From: Salipaludibacillus aurantiacus
Lineage (GTDB): Bacteria > Bacillota > Bacilli > Bacillales > Salisediminibacteriaceae
Assembly: GCF_900111295.1 (NCBI RefSeq)
Contig: NZ_FOGT01000008.1
Span: 124,001-188,000, forward strand
Reading direction: 5' to 3'
Length of the DNA stretch: 64,000 bases
The position numbers were made by a program, and so were the translations under genes. A model generated the notes under the pieces. The model ran no database searches. It was not told the DNA's origin and worked only from the letters and a program-made list of their open reading frames with translations. Numbering within the stretch: position 1 is the first letter of the stretch; every line of letters starts with the position of its first letter. Positions 52,740 through 62,169 of this stretch are shown here, in pieces.

Positions 52740-53108
52740 ATGACTAATAGTTGTATATTTTGTAAATTAAACTCATACATTCTCGAAAACGACATGGCTT
52801 TCGTCATCTATGACAAATATCCTGTCACAGAAGGCCACGCCTTAGTAATTCCTAAGCGCCACGTGGCCGATTATTTCGATACGACTGATGAAGAAAAACG
52901 AGCGATGCAGGAACTGTCGGAACATATACGTGACATCCAGAATGAAAAGCTGTCACCAGATGGTTTTAATATTGGGATCAACTGCGGTGAAGCAGCAGGG
53001 CAGACCATTTTCCATGTCCATATGCATGTGATTCCGAGATATAAAGGAGACATGGAGGATCCGCAGGGCGGTGTGCGCGGTGTCATTCCAGAAAAACAGA
53101 AGTATTAA
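52740..53108 (+). CDS. HIT-family nucleotide hydrolase
   Basis: 122 residues with zinc-type N-terminus CIFCKLN and the histidine triad HVHMHVIPRY preceded by GINCGEAAGQTIF. Cleaves nucleoside phosphoramidates or dinucleotides. Its last codons are duplicated 2.2 kb downstream, just before the helicase gene, indicating that HIT and helicase were once adjacent. GGAGC lies about 8 bases before the ATG. Confidence 0.9.
   Translation: MTNSCIFCKLNSYILENDMAFVIYDKYPVTEGHALVIPKRHVADYFDTTDEEKRAMQELSEHIRDIQNEKLSPDGFNIGINCGEAAGQTIFHVHMHVIPRYKGDMEDPQGGVRGVIPEKQKY
53081..53108. repeat. Direct repeat, left copy, at the HIT gene 3' end
   Basis: TGTCATTCCA then GAAAAACAGAAGTATTAA. 25 of 28 bases match the copy at 55279-55306, with an 18-base identical core. 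Confidence 0.88.
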
Positions 53109-53186
53109 GAAAAGATAATTCGAAGGACCAGTGATAAAGTTCTTGTTTAAGCAAATTTGTTTTATTTTGAAAGGAGTTATTAATAA

Positions 53187-55229
53187 ATGAAACCTTCCCT
53201 CTCAGCAGAAGAGACCCCATTATTTAAGATTTTTTCAGATGATTTTTTATTTTCTATGCCTGCTGTTCAAAGGCCATATTCCTGGACAACAGAAGAAGCA
53301 GGTGAGTTATTAGATGATCTACTTGATTATATTGAACATTATAATATTACCGAAAAAACAGTAAGCAGAGCATCTGAACCATATTTTTTAGGAAGTATAG
53401 TGTTAGTAAAAGGAACTTCTCCTACTGCACAAGTTTTGGATGGACAACAACGATTAACAACTTTAACTATTCTTCTAGCAGTATTAAGAGATTATTTAAG
53501 TGAGGATTATGCAGATGATATTTCAAAAATGATTGTGCAAAAAGGAAATAAGATGTTGGGTACCACCGATACTTATAGATTAAAACTGAGAAATAGGGAA
53601 AATTACTTTTTCCAATATTATATACAAAAAAATAGTGGTACAACTAAATTGTCTTCACAAGTAGCTGTTAATACTGACAGCGAAAAAATAATTAGAGATA
53701 ATGCCATTTACTTTGTTGAACGTTTAAATGAAATTGAGGTAGAGAAAGTTAAAACTTTGCCTTCAGTAATAGCTACTCTTTGTTATATTGTAGTCGTTTC
53801 AACACCTAGTTTTGATTCAGCTTTTCGAATTTTTACTGTTTTAAATGACAGAGGATTAGACCTGATGATTAGTGATATCTTTAAAGCTAAAGTATTAGGT
53901 GACGTTATAGAGGAAAATCAAGATGAGTATACAAAAAAATGGGAAGACGTTGAAGTTTCTTTAGGGAGAGAAAGATTTAACAAGTTATTTGAACATATTA
54001 GAATGATTATTCAAAAAAGAAAAGGCAGTGCCAATATAAAAGATGAATATGAAAATATATTTCTAGAAGTCTCTGGAGAAAAATTTATTGATGAGATCCT
54101 TATTCCTTATAGTGAAGCCTATTTAAAGCTAGTTGATTATAGAATGTATTTTGGGGACAATCCTCGATTACTAAAGCTCTTAAGTTTATTAAATAGGATA
54201 GATAATAATGATTGGATGCCTCCAGCTATTTATTATTTAAAGAACTTTAAAAATGATTTTGAGAAGTTTTTGATTAGACTAGAAATTTTAGCTGGTACAA
54301 GTATGGTACTACGTAAAAATTTTAATTGGAGAATGTCTCGTTATTCCCAATTATTACGAGAGATGTCAAGTGGAATAGATATACTGAACTCCAAATCTTC
54401 ATTAGATGTAAAACCAGGTGATAAATACGAATTACTTGATAAATTAAATGGCGATGTCTATATCGATTTAAAAGATACTTCAAGAAGGTATATATTATTA
54501 CGTTTAGATTCCTTACTAACTACAGGACAACCATACTATGATCAATCTGTTATTACTGTAGAGCATGTCCTTCCTCAAAACCCGAAAGAAGACAGTGAAT
54601 GGAATGAGTTATTTGAAGAGCCCGAACGTTATATTCATAAGTTAGGAAATTTAGTTCTGCTAACAAGAAAGAAAAACTCGCAGGCTAAAAACTATGATTT
54701 TAATAAAAAGAAACGCTCTTATTTTCAAACAAAAAATGGTATAAGTTCCTTTGCCATTACTACACAAGTAATACAAGAAACTGAGTGGACGCCGAAAGTA
54801 TTACAGAAAAGACAAGAAAAGTTAATAGCAATGATTTCCAAAGCTTGGGAATTAAATGTACAGTATCAAATATCTTCTGTTGAAAATGAAAAAGATATTA
54901 TATTTTATATTAGTGGACCGAGAAATGCTGAGGCCCAAGCCCTTAATGAGGAAAATGGATTTATGGTGTTAAAAGGTTCCTCATTTGCCCAAGGCACAAG
55001 TGATTCTTTTTCCAGAAGTAATCAAGCTCTTAGAGATAGTTTAATTAAAAATAATAAACTTATTAATAAAGACGAGAAATTAATACTAGTTGAAAATTAT
55101 ACTTTTGATAGCCCGTCAGCTGCAGCCTCAGTAGTTTTAGGCAGGAATGCTAATGGTAGAACTGAGTGGAGAAATGAAGAAGGAAAATCCTTTGCTAATT
55201 TTACAAATTTTGAAGTAGGTAATGAATAA
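53187..55229 (+). CDS. DUF262/DUF1524 (GmrSD-like) nuclease with DUF4357-like tail
   Basis: 680 residues. The N-terminal DUF262 domain has VQRPYSW and LDGQQRLTTLT, a nucleotide-binding ParB-like fold. A helical middle is followed by a DUF1524 HNH-type nuclease (VEHVLPQNP, HKLGNLVLLTRKKNSQAKNY). The C-terminal 100 residues (GFMVLKGSSFAQG, ASVVLGRNANGRTEW) resemble DUF4357. Same class as GmrSD, BrxU and SspE defence nucleases that attack modified DNA. More AT-rich than the HIT and helicase genes around it. AAAGGAG precedes the ATG. Confidence 0.85.
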   Translation: MKPSLSAEETPLFKIFSDDFLFSMPAVQRPYSWTTEEAGELLDDLLDYIEHYNITEKTVSRASEPYFLGSIVLVKGTSPTAQVLDGQQRLTTLTILLAVLRDYLSEDYADDISKMIVQKGNKMLGTTDTYRLKLRNRENYFFQYYIQKNSGTTKLSSQVAVNTDSEKIIRDNAIYFVERLNEIEVEKVKTLPSVIATLCYIVVVSTPSFDSAFRIFTVLNDRGLDLMISDIFKAKVLGDVIEENQDEYTKKWEDVEVSLGRERFNKLFEHIRMIIQKRKGSANIKDEYENIFLEVSGEKFIDEILIPYSEAYLKLVDYRMYFGDNPRLLKLLSLLNRIDNNDWMPPAIYYLKNFKNDFEKFLIRLEILAGTSMVLRKNFNWRMSRYSQLLREMSSGIDILNSKSSLDVKPGDKYELLDKLNGDVYIDLKDTSRRYILLRLDSLLTTGQPYYDQSVITVEHVLPQNPKEDSEWNELFEEPERYIHKLGNLVLLTRKKNSQAKNYDFNKKKRSYFQTKNGISSFAITTQVIQETEWTPKVLQKRQEKLIAMISKAWELNVQYQISSVENEKDIIFYISGPRNAEAQALNEENGFMVLKGSSFAQGTSDSFSRSNQALRDSLIKNNKLINKDEKLILVENYTFDSPSAAASVVLGRNANGRTEWRNEEGKSFANFTNFEVGNE

Positions 55230-55278
55230 AGTGAAATAATATAAATCTATAAATACCTTAATAAGTTTGTTTTTCCTG

Positions 55279-55306
55279 TGTCATCTCTGAAAAACAGAAG
55301 TATTAA
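55279..55306. repeat. Direct repeat, right copy, before the helicase gene
   Basis: TGTCATCTCT then GAAAAACAGAAGTATTAA, a noncoding duplicate of the HIT 3' end, followed by GAAGGAGGAGC, the helicase RBS. Confidence 0.88.
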
Positions 55307-55324
55307 ACGAAGGAGGAGCGGCAG

Positions 55325-57754
55325 ATGAGTGATGTCAAACTGATAACAAGCCAGTTAATTAAAGATCTCCTCCAGAAAATAGAATACGCCAATACGATTT
55401 ATATCCTCGTCTCGTTCTCTATGAAAACAGGCGTGGATCTGCTTGCTCCTGCTTTAAAGCGTGCTGCTGAACGCGGTGCAGATATTAAGATTTGCTCGGG
55501 AGATTATATGTACGTCACCCAGCCGGAAGCTTTAAAAAACCTTATACATATCCATCCCGGCATAGAAGTCCGATTATGGAGAAGTGACGGTAAATCCTTT
55601 CATCCGAAAGCTTATTTAATCGAAAACGGTGATGCTAGCACCTTATACGTGGGTTCTTCTAATCTGTCAGCATCTGCAATGACTAGTGGTGTTGAATGGA
55701 ACCTTGCTGTTTCAAGCAAGGCGGCACAAGAAACTATAGACGAAGCGCGGGACAAATTTATGAAACTGTTCTACCACGAGCAGACGCTCCCCCTTAATGA
55801 GCAGACACTGAAACGGTATGAAGATGAATATGAACGCAGTCATCAGAAGCTGCCTGATTTTGCCCGCTGGTGGACAAAGGAAGATGAGAAAGCTCTGATG
55901 GTCGGAGGAGACAGACAGGAGGAGACTTCTGTGGTGGCAGATCCTCCAGGCAGCTATACAACTAATATTCAGCCTAGAGGCCCTCAGGTTAATGCCTTAA
56001 ATTCGTTAACCGATACAATGGAAGAAGGCTATGATAAAGCTATGGTCGTCATGGCCACAGGTCTTGGAAAAACATATTTGGCGGCTTTCTTTGCAAGACA
56101 CTTCTCCAGAGTCCTATTTATCGCCCACCGCGAAGAAATTCTGTTTCAGGCTAAGCAGTCTTTCCAGCATGTGTTACCGGAAAAATCTTGCGGGATAATT
56201 AACGGAAAACTGAAGGAATCTCATACGGATCACGTTTTTGCTTCTATCTTCACGCTGGCCAGTGACAAACATCTGACCTCTTTTAAAAGAGATGAATTTG
56301 ATTTAATTATTGTGGATGAATTCCATCATGCCGCTGCTAATTCATACTCAAGGGCCCTGGATTATTTTCAGCCGAAGTTTTTATTAGGACTGACGGCGAC
56401 GCCTGACAGGATGGACGGCAAGGATGTTTTTGCACTCTGTCAAGGGAACGTTGCCTTTCAAATGCACTTTCTGGAAGCCATTCAGATCGGCTGGCTGGCC
56501 CCTTTTCATTATTATGGCGTGTATGATGATACCGACTATTCACAGGTTACCTGGCTGGGCACCCGTTATGATCAGGAAGAACTCCTGGCGAAACAGCTGA
56601 AAGAGGAAATGGCTGAAAAAATCTATCAGGCATGGCTCGAACACAGACAGAGCCGGACATTGGCTTTTGGCTCTTCGATCAGGCAGATTAAATTTCTAGC
56701 AGATTACTTCAGGAGAAAAGGTGTCAGAGCAGTCGACCTCCATTCAGAGACTCAGGGGATTTCAAGAAAGGAAGCGATTGACCAGATTACTGCAGGCAAA
56801 ATAGATATCATCTTTACGGTGGATCTCTTTAATGAAGGAACGGATATACCTGCACTGGATACGCTCCTGTTCGTCCGCCCAACAGAATCACTGACGATTT
56901 TCACTCAGCAGATCGGCCGGGGACTCAGGCTCAGTAAAAATAAAGAACACTGCGTGGTCATTGATTTAATTGGTAACTACAGGAACGCTGATTTAAAACT
57001 CGGTCTTCTTGATACACGTTCTGAAGAAAAACGGGAAAAAAGCCGGGAAGTTGTGCCGTCTGTTCCGGCATCGTGCACGATTAATATGGATCTGCAGGTC
57101 GTTAATCTCCTGAAGGAAATTAAGAAAAAGCAGCAGCCGAGAAAGCAGAAAATATTGATGGAATATGAACGTGTTAAAGAAGAACTGGGATACAGACCTA
57201 CATATCTTCAATTTCACCGATTAGGATATGAAAACTCTCAGGCAGTGAAACAGGAATTCAAATCATATATCGGCTTTCTAAACTGGGCAGGAGAATTATC
57301 TGAAGAGGAACAAGAGGCTTTCCAGGAAGGTGAAGCATGGCTTGCGGAAGCGGAGAAAACTGCCATGTCAAAAAGCTATAAAATGGTCGTGCTACAGTAC
57401 ATGCTGAACCGCGGGCCCGAGGACTGGCTTAAGCCAGTCACACCGGAAGAAGTCGCACCATACTTTTACGACTACTTAACCAGCAAAGAATACCGCAGAC
57501 GCATCGACTTTATAAATAAAGACAAGATGAACTGGACAGCTGAGGATATGGATAAAGTGGCAAAACTCATCGCCCGAATGCCGATGACTAAATTCGGCGG
57601 AAGTACCACATTCGACGGCAAGATATTTAAACTTGATTTGAATTTTAGTAGAGAAGCTAAAAAATATATTCATAAATGGACAGAGGAGATATGTGAATAC
57701 AGGATGGAGAGTTATTTTGAGAAAAAAGCAGAGAATATGGAGAGTAGTTTATAA
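55325..57754 (+). CDS. PLD-nuclease/SF2 helicase fusion protein
   Basis: 809 residues. Residues 1-170 form a phospholipase D-type nuclease domain with one HxK motif (HPKAYLIE) and GSSNLSASA. Residues about 225-560 are an SF2 helicase: Walker A ATGLGKTYLAA, DEFHHAA, TATPDRMDG, motif VI QQIGRGLRLS. The C-terminal 230 residues are helical and unassigned. This architecture is related to the COG1061/DUF3427 helicases with proposed defence or repair roles. The neighbouring HIT gene is its ancestral partner. Confidence 0.87.
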   Translation: MSDVKLITSQLIKDLLQKIEYANTIYILVSFSMKTGVDLLAPALKRAAERGADIKICSGDYMYVTQPEALKNLIHIHPGIEVRLWRSDGKSFHPKAYLIENGDASTLYVGSSNLSASAMTSGVEWNLAVSSKAAQETIDEARDKFMKLFYHEQTLPLNEQTLKRYEDEYERSHQKLPDFARWWTKEDEKALMVGGDRQEETSVVADPPGSYTTNIQPRGPQVNALNSLTDTMEEGYDKAMVVMATGLGKTYLAAFFARHFSRVLFIAHREEILFQAKQSFQHVLPEKSCGIINGKLKESHTDHVFASIFTLASDKHLTSFKRDEFDLIIVDEFHHAAANSYSRALDYFQPKFLLGLTATPDRMDGKDVFALCQGNVAFQMHFLEAIQIGWLAPFHYYGVYDDTDYSQVTWLGTRYDQEELLAKQLKEEMAEKIYQAWLEHRQSRTLAFGSSIRQIKFLADYFRRKGVRAVDLHSETQGISRKEAIDQITAGKIDIIFTVDLFNEGTDIPALDTLLFVRPTESLTIFTQQIGRGLRLSKNKEHCVVIDLIGNYRNADLKLGLLDTRSEEKREKSREVVPSVPASCTINMDLQVVNLLKEIKKKQQPRKQKILMEYERVKEELGYRPTYLQFHRLGYENSQAVKQEFKSYIGFLNWAGELSEEEQEAFQEGEAWLAEAEKTAMSKSYKMVVLQYMLNRGPEDWLKPVTPEEVAPYFYDYLTSKEYRRRIDFINKDKMNWTAEDMDKVAKLIARMPMTKFGGSTTFDGKIFKLDLNFSREAKKYIHKWTEEICEYRMESYFEKKAENMESSL

Positions 57755-57874
57755 TTAAAATACTTTATTGGGACGAAATTGATAACGGTTAACTAATGAT
57801 AATTTATATTCAAAGTCATACTTGATAAATCCTACTATTGCCGTAATTATAAAACTGGAAGGGGAATTATATGG

Positions 57875-58240
57875 ATGGCCATAAATGATATTTCTTATAT
57901 GACAAGCGCTTATAGGATGTTGTATGAAATTGAAACTACCCTAAAATCCTTTATACATAGGTATCTTTTTAGAATATATGGTTCTAATTGGGAAATGCAT
58001 TTACATGCAGGTAAAACGCTAGATAGTATGCTCTTTATTGATATAATAAATTATTACTTTAATGATTCGAGATTTAAGAAAGTATTTGATTGTGATGAAT
58101 ATGAACTCTTAAATTCATTACGACCAGTAAGAAATTGTATTGCTCATATGCAAATAATTTCAGATGCCGAATATAAGTTACTTATCGAATGTAGGTCTAA
58201 AGTAATTAGATTAAATCAAATCAACCAAAGTCAATTATAG
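57875..58240 (+). CDS. HEPN-like protein, 121 aa
   Basis: All-helical cytosolic protein. LRPVRNCIAHMQIISDAEYK contains the RNxxxH motif of HEPN ribonucleases at the start of the last helix pair, and IETTLKSFIHRYLFRIYG is a typical first helix. Similar Abi/Swt1-type HEPN proteins act as RNases in abortive infection. GGAAGGGGAA precedes the ATG. AT-rich. It follows the helicase by 120 bases. RNase function is inferred from the motif alone. Confidence 0.65.
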   Translation: MAINDISYMTSAYRMLYEIETTLKSFIHRYLFRIYGSNWEMHLHAGKTLDSMLFIDIINYYFNDSRFKKVFDCDEYELLNSLRPVRNCIAHMQIISDAEYKLLIECRSKVIRLNQINQSQL

Positions 58241-59207
58241 GGTTTGAATAATAACTTCTAAAATAGTTGCAACTAAACACTGTTAACTTTGAGCTCGCTA
58301 ATAAATAGTTTTAATAAGGCTCTTTTAACTGCATTATGTCTGTGAACGTTTGCCACATAGTAGAAAGAATTCATAAATAAGAGTTTGGTAGGTTAAAAAA
58401 CGAGAACCCAATCACCTAAAGCTTTGATTAAAAGATAGTACCCATAGCTTAAAAATTACCGTACATCGTCAGGATTTCCTATATAACAAATAAACCGATT
58501 AAGGAAGTCGGAGAATCTATATTTTAAAAGGGTTTAGCATCAAATAAAGTTGTGGATTTATTGGCCGAAAACATCATTAGAGACTTTTGGATAACTGATA
58601 AGGAGATGTACAAGGGTAATTTAAACAATCTTCCCAACAGCAGAATTGTTAGAATAAAAGGGGATAAAAGAAGAATTACAACGAGATTTTCTCAGAATAA
58701 TTATGAATAAATTTCCGGACTTGCTTATTCAATGGATTTTACTATTTCTTCAGCAAGTTCCATGCTGTTAGAAAAAGCAGTTTTAGATAGCGATATTATT
58801 CATGGTTTTATTCATGAGTATGTAGAGGGGGGAATCTGGATGACCAGCGAAAGAAGCAGTTAAAAATGGTTGTTAAGTTTATTAATGCAAATTCTCCTTA
58901 TGAGGAATAAATTTCCTTGGCCATGTTCATCAAACTCATTGTAAAAGATTTCATGGAGACTAAATCAAAGAATATTAAACATTTAGTGGACCGGTTTATT
59001 AATACATTTTTTGATGATAAATAAAACAAGTTAAACCAGCTTTAATATTATAAAAAAATAGGGAACATAAAACCACACCCTAATTTTTTGGGTATGGTAT
59101 TTTAAAAATTCATTTTGAAAGAAAGTAGTGTTTTGGAGATTGTTGTTAAAAATTTCTATTTACAATTATAATTAAGATAAAATTAATACTTATTTAGGGG
59201 GGATTCC
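58241..59207. other. 967-bp gap with gene debris
   Basis: Holds the remnant at 58545-59024 and a hairpin ACCACACCC/GGGTATGGT at 59076-59103. Nothing else is recognisable. Confidence 0.5.
58545..59024 (+). pseudogene. Decayed gene, possible ribbon-helix-helix-type protein
   Basis: Protein-like fragments lie in successive frames: VVDLLAENIIRDFWITDKEM, RRITTRFSQNNYE, ISGLAYSMDFTISSASSMLL, VVKFINANSPYEE and KNIKHLVDRFINTFFDD, separated by stops and shifts. The RITTRFSxxxYE..ISxLAYSMDFTISSAS phrase looks like a DNA-binding protein of the kind carried on mobile elements. Family assignment is tentative. Confidence 0.4.
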
Positions 59208-60155
59208 ATGCAAAAAATATTTGAACAATATCTAGTTCCAATTTTTGCTGCAGCAATATTATTTTCATCTAATGTAATTTTTGTTTATTTCTTTGACAAT
59301 AATGCCGAAGTAAAGATTGGTACACCTACTCAAGTCCAAGAAGATAGCTTTGCTATTCCAATAGATATACATACTTTTAACGAGGGTATTTCTGACTTAA
59401 GAATTGGTATTCCCGTAAATATAAATGAAAATAATATATTTTCTAACAAGCCAATTAATATTTACTTTCAAAATAATAATATAGGTTTAGAAGATAGCTC
59501 TGCCATTATAATAGAGGAGATCGTGGCTAATAATAATCTGCAAATCATTCTTGAGGTAGATCAATTTATCAGTGACCAAGATATAGAAGTGTATAGTAAT
59601 AAGGGAAATATAAATGTAGAGTATCTATCTCAGAAAGATAGCCCTGTTATTTCCCAAATAAAAAATTTGATATTATATGCTTTACTATACGCAATTATTT
59701 TGGGTATCGTAACATTCTTTAATATCAAAGATCGAGATAAAAAAGTTGAGAAAGTTGAGGAACAGCACAAAAATGTTTTACAAACTAGTGAGAAAACAGC
59801 TCAAGATACAGAAAAAAGACTTTCTGAAATTAAAAAAGAACTCGAAACTGATAGATTAAAATTAGAGAAATTAGAAGATAAGTACATAAAACATCTTAAT
59901 GACTCGAAAAAAATCAATATTCTTCAAAAAGCTAAATTGAATGATTACCGTAAAGAACTCAGCTTTTGGAGAGATACTATTAGAAAAATACTTTATCAAA
60001 TGCCTGGTGATGAAGATAAAGCAAAAGAATTAATAAGAATAGTGACTCATTCTTTAAAAACTTTCCAAACAAACGAAAAAAACGAGCCTGACTTCGAATC
60101 TTTAAAAGTTCTTACAAAAATGATCTCCGATTATGAAAATAATAATAAAAATTGA
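59208..60155 (+). CDS. Two-helix membrane protein with extracytoplasmic domain and cytoplasmic coiled coil
   Basis: 315 residues. Helix 1 at about residues 8-31 (LVPIFAAAILFSSNVIFVYF), an acidic beta-rich domain of about 120 residues outside, and helix 2 at about 152-171 (LILYALLYAIILGIVTFF). A long coiled coil follows (VEKVEEQHKNVLQTSEKTAQ to about 245), then a helical end. GGGGGGA precedes the ATG. No family recognised. It sits in the defence-like island, between debris and a recombinase. Confidence 0.65.
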   Translation: MQKIFEQYLVPIFAAAILFSSNVIFVYFFDNNAEVKIGTPTQVQEDSFAIPIDIHTFNEGISDLRIGIPVNINENNIFSNKPINIYFQNNNIGLEDSSAIIIEEIVANNNLQIILEVDQFISDQDIEVYSNKGNINVEYLSQKDSPVISQIKNLILYALLYAIILGIVTFFNIKDRDKKVEKVEEQHKNVLQTSEKTAQDTEKRLSEIKKELETDRLKLEKLEDKYIKHLNDSKKINILQKAKLNDYRKELSFWRDTIRKILYQMPGDEDKAKELIRIVTHSLKTFQTNEKNEPDFESLKVLTKMISDYENNNKN

Positions 60156-60223
60156 AAGTCTCTTAAAAAGTACCCCGTGGCCATCAATCGCCGTAACTTA
60201 TGTATAACCAATTTTTTAAAAAG

Positions 60224-60249
60224 TGTACACTATTAGATAATAGTGTACA
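60224..60249. terminator. Perfect inverted repeat, probable bidirectional terminator
   Basis: TGTACACTATT / AATAGTGTACA with a 4-base loop and A/T runs on both sides; 69 bases past the coiled-coil gene. A recombinase-binding site is an alternative, given the recombinase gene downstream. Confidence 0.65.
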
Positions 60250-60394
60250 TTTTATTTGTTGATTTCAATGAACATTAATGGATGTTTTTTTAGTCACAAA
60301 ATCACCTCAAACAAATGTACTATTATGTATATAATATTATAATACCATACATTCATATAGCGTGAATAAATAAAACCCTAACGAAATAAAAGAA

Positions 60395-60922
60395 ATGATT
60401 ATGGCCATTAGAAGAGGAGATAAAGGAACACCTAAAAGAAAAGATTTAGCACAGCGAGATATCATGTTGTTTTTATTTGGTATAAATACCGGTCTTCGCG
60501 TATCTGACATTATTAAGTTAAAAGTGGCTGATGTAAAGGGAAGGAGGCAGATGCAGGTCCAGGAGGGAAAAACAAGAAAAAAACGGCTGGTGAATATTTT
60601 AAATATCCAACGTGAGCTAGATGATTATATAAGTGGTCGTGATAGTCAGGATTATTTATTCCCTTCCCAGAAAGGGAAGGGCCCTGTGACAGCTACCCAG
60701 GTTTATCGCATGTTGCAAGATGCTGGCCAATGGATCGGGAGAGATGATATCGGGACACATACGATGAGAAAAACGTTCGGGTACCATTTTTATAAACAAA
60801 CAAAAGATGTTGCAATGTTGCAGGATATCTTTAATCACTCGGCCCCATCTATAACCAAACGATATATTGGTATTACACAGGATGAGATTGATGAAACGTT
60901 GAAGGGTTTTCGGTTAGGATAA
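60395..60922 (+). CDS. Small tyrosine recombinase (catalytic domain only)
   Basis: 175 residues. The catalytic residues of the integrase family are present: Arg in TGLRVSD, HTMRK (HxxR), His in FNHSAPSIT and the nucleophile in RYIGI. The N-terminal core-binding arm of XerC/D is missing, as in short stand-alone recombinases found beside hsdS genes. ATG 60395 has no clear RBS, so the true start may differ. Converges on hsdS, suggesting a role in specificity-gene rearrangement. Confidence 0.82.
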   Translation: MIMAIRRGDKGTPKRKDLAQRDIMLFLFGINTGLRVSDIIKLKVADVKGRRQMQVQEGKTRKKRLVNILNIQRELDDYISGRDSQDYLFPSQKGKGPVTATQVYRMLQDAGQWIGRDDIGTHTMRKTFGYHFYKQTKDVAMLQDIFNHSAPSITKRYIGITQDEIDETLKGFRLG

Positions 60923-60928
60923 ATAAAA

Positions 60929-60955
60929 TTATCCGCCCATATAGTGGGCGGATAA
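60929..60955 (-). terminator. Terminator between recombinase and hsdS
   Basis: TTATCCGCCCA / TGGGCGGATAA with a 5-base loop; on the minus strand it is followed by ATTTTATTTA, so it serves hsdS. Confidence 0.8.
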
Positions 60956-60958
60956 GGT

Positions 60959-62167
60959 TTAGACAAACATTTGTTGCATAAATCCTTTCTTTTGTTCATG
61001 AAGGTATTTTAACTTTTTATGTTCCATATCAATTTTCCTTTCAAAAATAGATATATAGGAAGCAACCTTACTTTGCTCTTCAAAAGATGGAACATATAAT
61101 TTCATACTTGAAAAGTCTTTAAAACTTATTGCTTTGCCATCTCTAATACCATACGTTAATCCGTTAAGCTTGGTTATGAAATCAGTTGATTTAAATATTA
61201 ACTTAAAATAATTGTGATTAATTATTTCTTCGTTTTTGGGACGGAATATGGTATATGCCGGACTGACCAGTCCCTCCAAAAAAGAGAGCTCGATTCCGCC
61301 TTGGAACGATCGTAAGCTAATAACAAAATCGTTTTTATAGACTCTTTTGTAATTTTTATAATTACCTTCATCAGCAGAAAAGTGTCTATCTAAAGATTCC
61401 CTTAAAACTAGCCCTTCATCCTGTGTAGCTGCTAAAATTGGTAAATCCCCTCTATGATCCTTATCAGATACAGTTTCAAATAAATCAGCTGCTTTCATAT
61501 AGTTCCAATCGGGAAACACATTTCCCTTATCATCCTTAAACCGCAACTCCTGCTTAAATATTTTCTGCAGCAACCCTTTTTTCTGTTCTTTTAACGCTTC
61601 GACCTTTTCTTGCTGCTTTTCAATGCGGCGGTCCAGAAGAGAGAAGAAGTCGGCAATTTTTTGTTGTTCTTCCACCTCTGGTAAACCAATTTTAAAGTTT
61701 TTAATTTGTTGTAAATTTAATGCTTCTCTTGTTTGTCCAGCTTGATCCTTAAAGATATTCTTTCTACCTTTTGGAGATTCAAGAAACGTCTTTAAAAATG
61801 AAGGAACTAAGCTTTGAATTGTGCGCAAAATACAAACATGTTGGTTCACGTTTGATTTTGGGAAGACACTGGGAACTATACATGTTCTCCCAATAGAAGC
61901 ACCTGTAATATTTAATAAGACGTCGTTACCAATTACTCTACTTTTTTTCATTGAAAGGTCGATTGTGTCTGATATAAATGCAACATCATCTAGCCTTAGA
62001 CCTTCATAATGTATATTTTGACTGCGTAATAACAATACTCCATCATCTTGGTATACTGATTTTCCTCCTCTAGGAGTTACTCCGCTTCCGATGAATCTTA
62101 AATGATAGCCTAGCTGTTCAATTTGCCACTCTCCTTGGAAGTTAAACCTTAAGCTTGGTAAGGACAT
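60959..62167 (-). CDS. hsdS: Type I restriction-modification specificity subunit
   Basis: 402 residues, two target-recognition domains of about 170-190 residues. Each is followed by a coiled-coil spacer: EVEEQQKIADFFSLLDRRIE with KQQEKVEALKEQKKGLLQK in the middle, and SFEEQSKVASYISIFERKID with HEQKKGFMQQMF at the C-terminus. It selects the DNA sequence methylated and cut by the HsdRMS complex. It starts 2 bases after hsdM, with GTTGGGGG as RBS. Confidence 0.93.
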   Translation of the reverse strand: MSLPSLRFNFQGEWQIEQLGYHLRFIGSGVTPRGGKSVYQDDGVLLLRSQNIHYEGLRLDDVAFISDTIDLSMKKSRVIGNDVLLNITGASIGRTCIVPSVFPKSNVNQHVCILRTIQSLVPSFLKTFLESPKGRKNIFKDQAGQTREALNLQQIKNFKIGLPEVEEQQKIADFFSLLDRRIEKQQEKVEALKEQKKGLLQKIFKQELRFKDDKGNVFPDWNYMKAADLFETVSDKDHRGDLPILAATQDEGLVLRESLDRHFSADEGNYKNYKRVYKNDFVISLRSFQGGIELSFLEGLVSPAYTIFRPKNEEIINHNYFKLIFKSTDFITKLNGLTYGIRDGKAISFKDFSSMKLYVPSFEEQSKVASYISIFERKIDMEHKKLKYLHEQKKGFMQQMFV

Positions 62168-62169
62168 AA

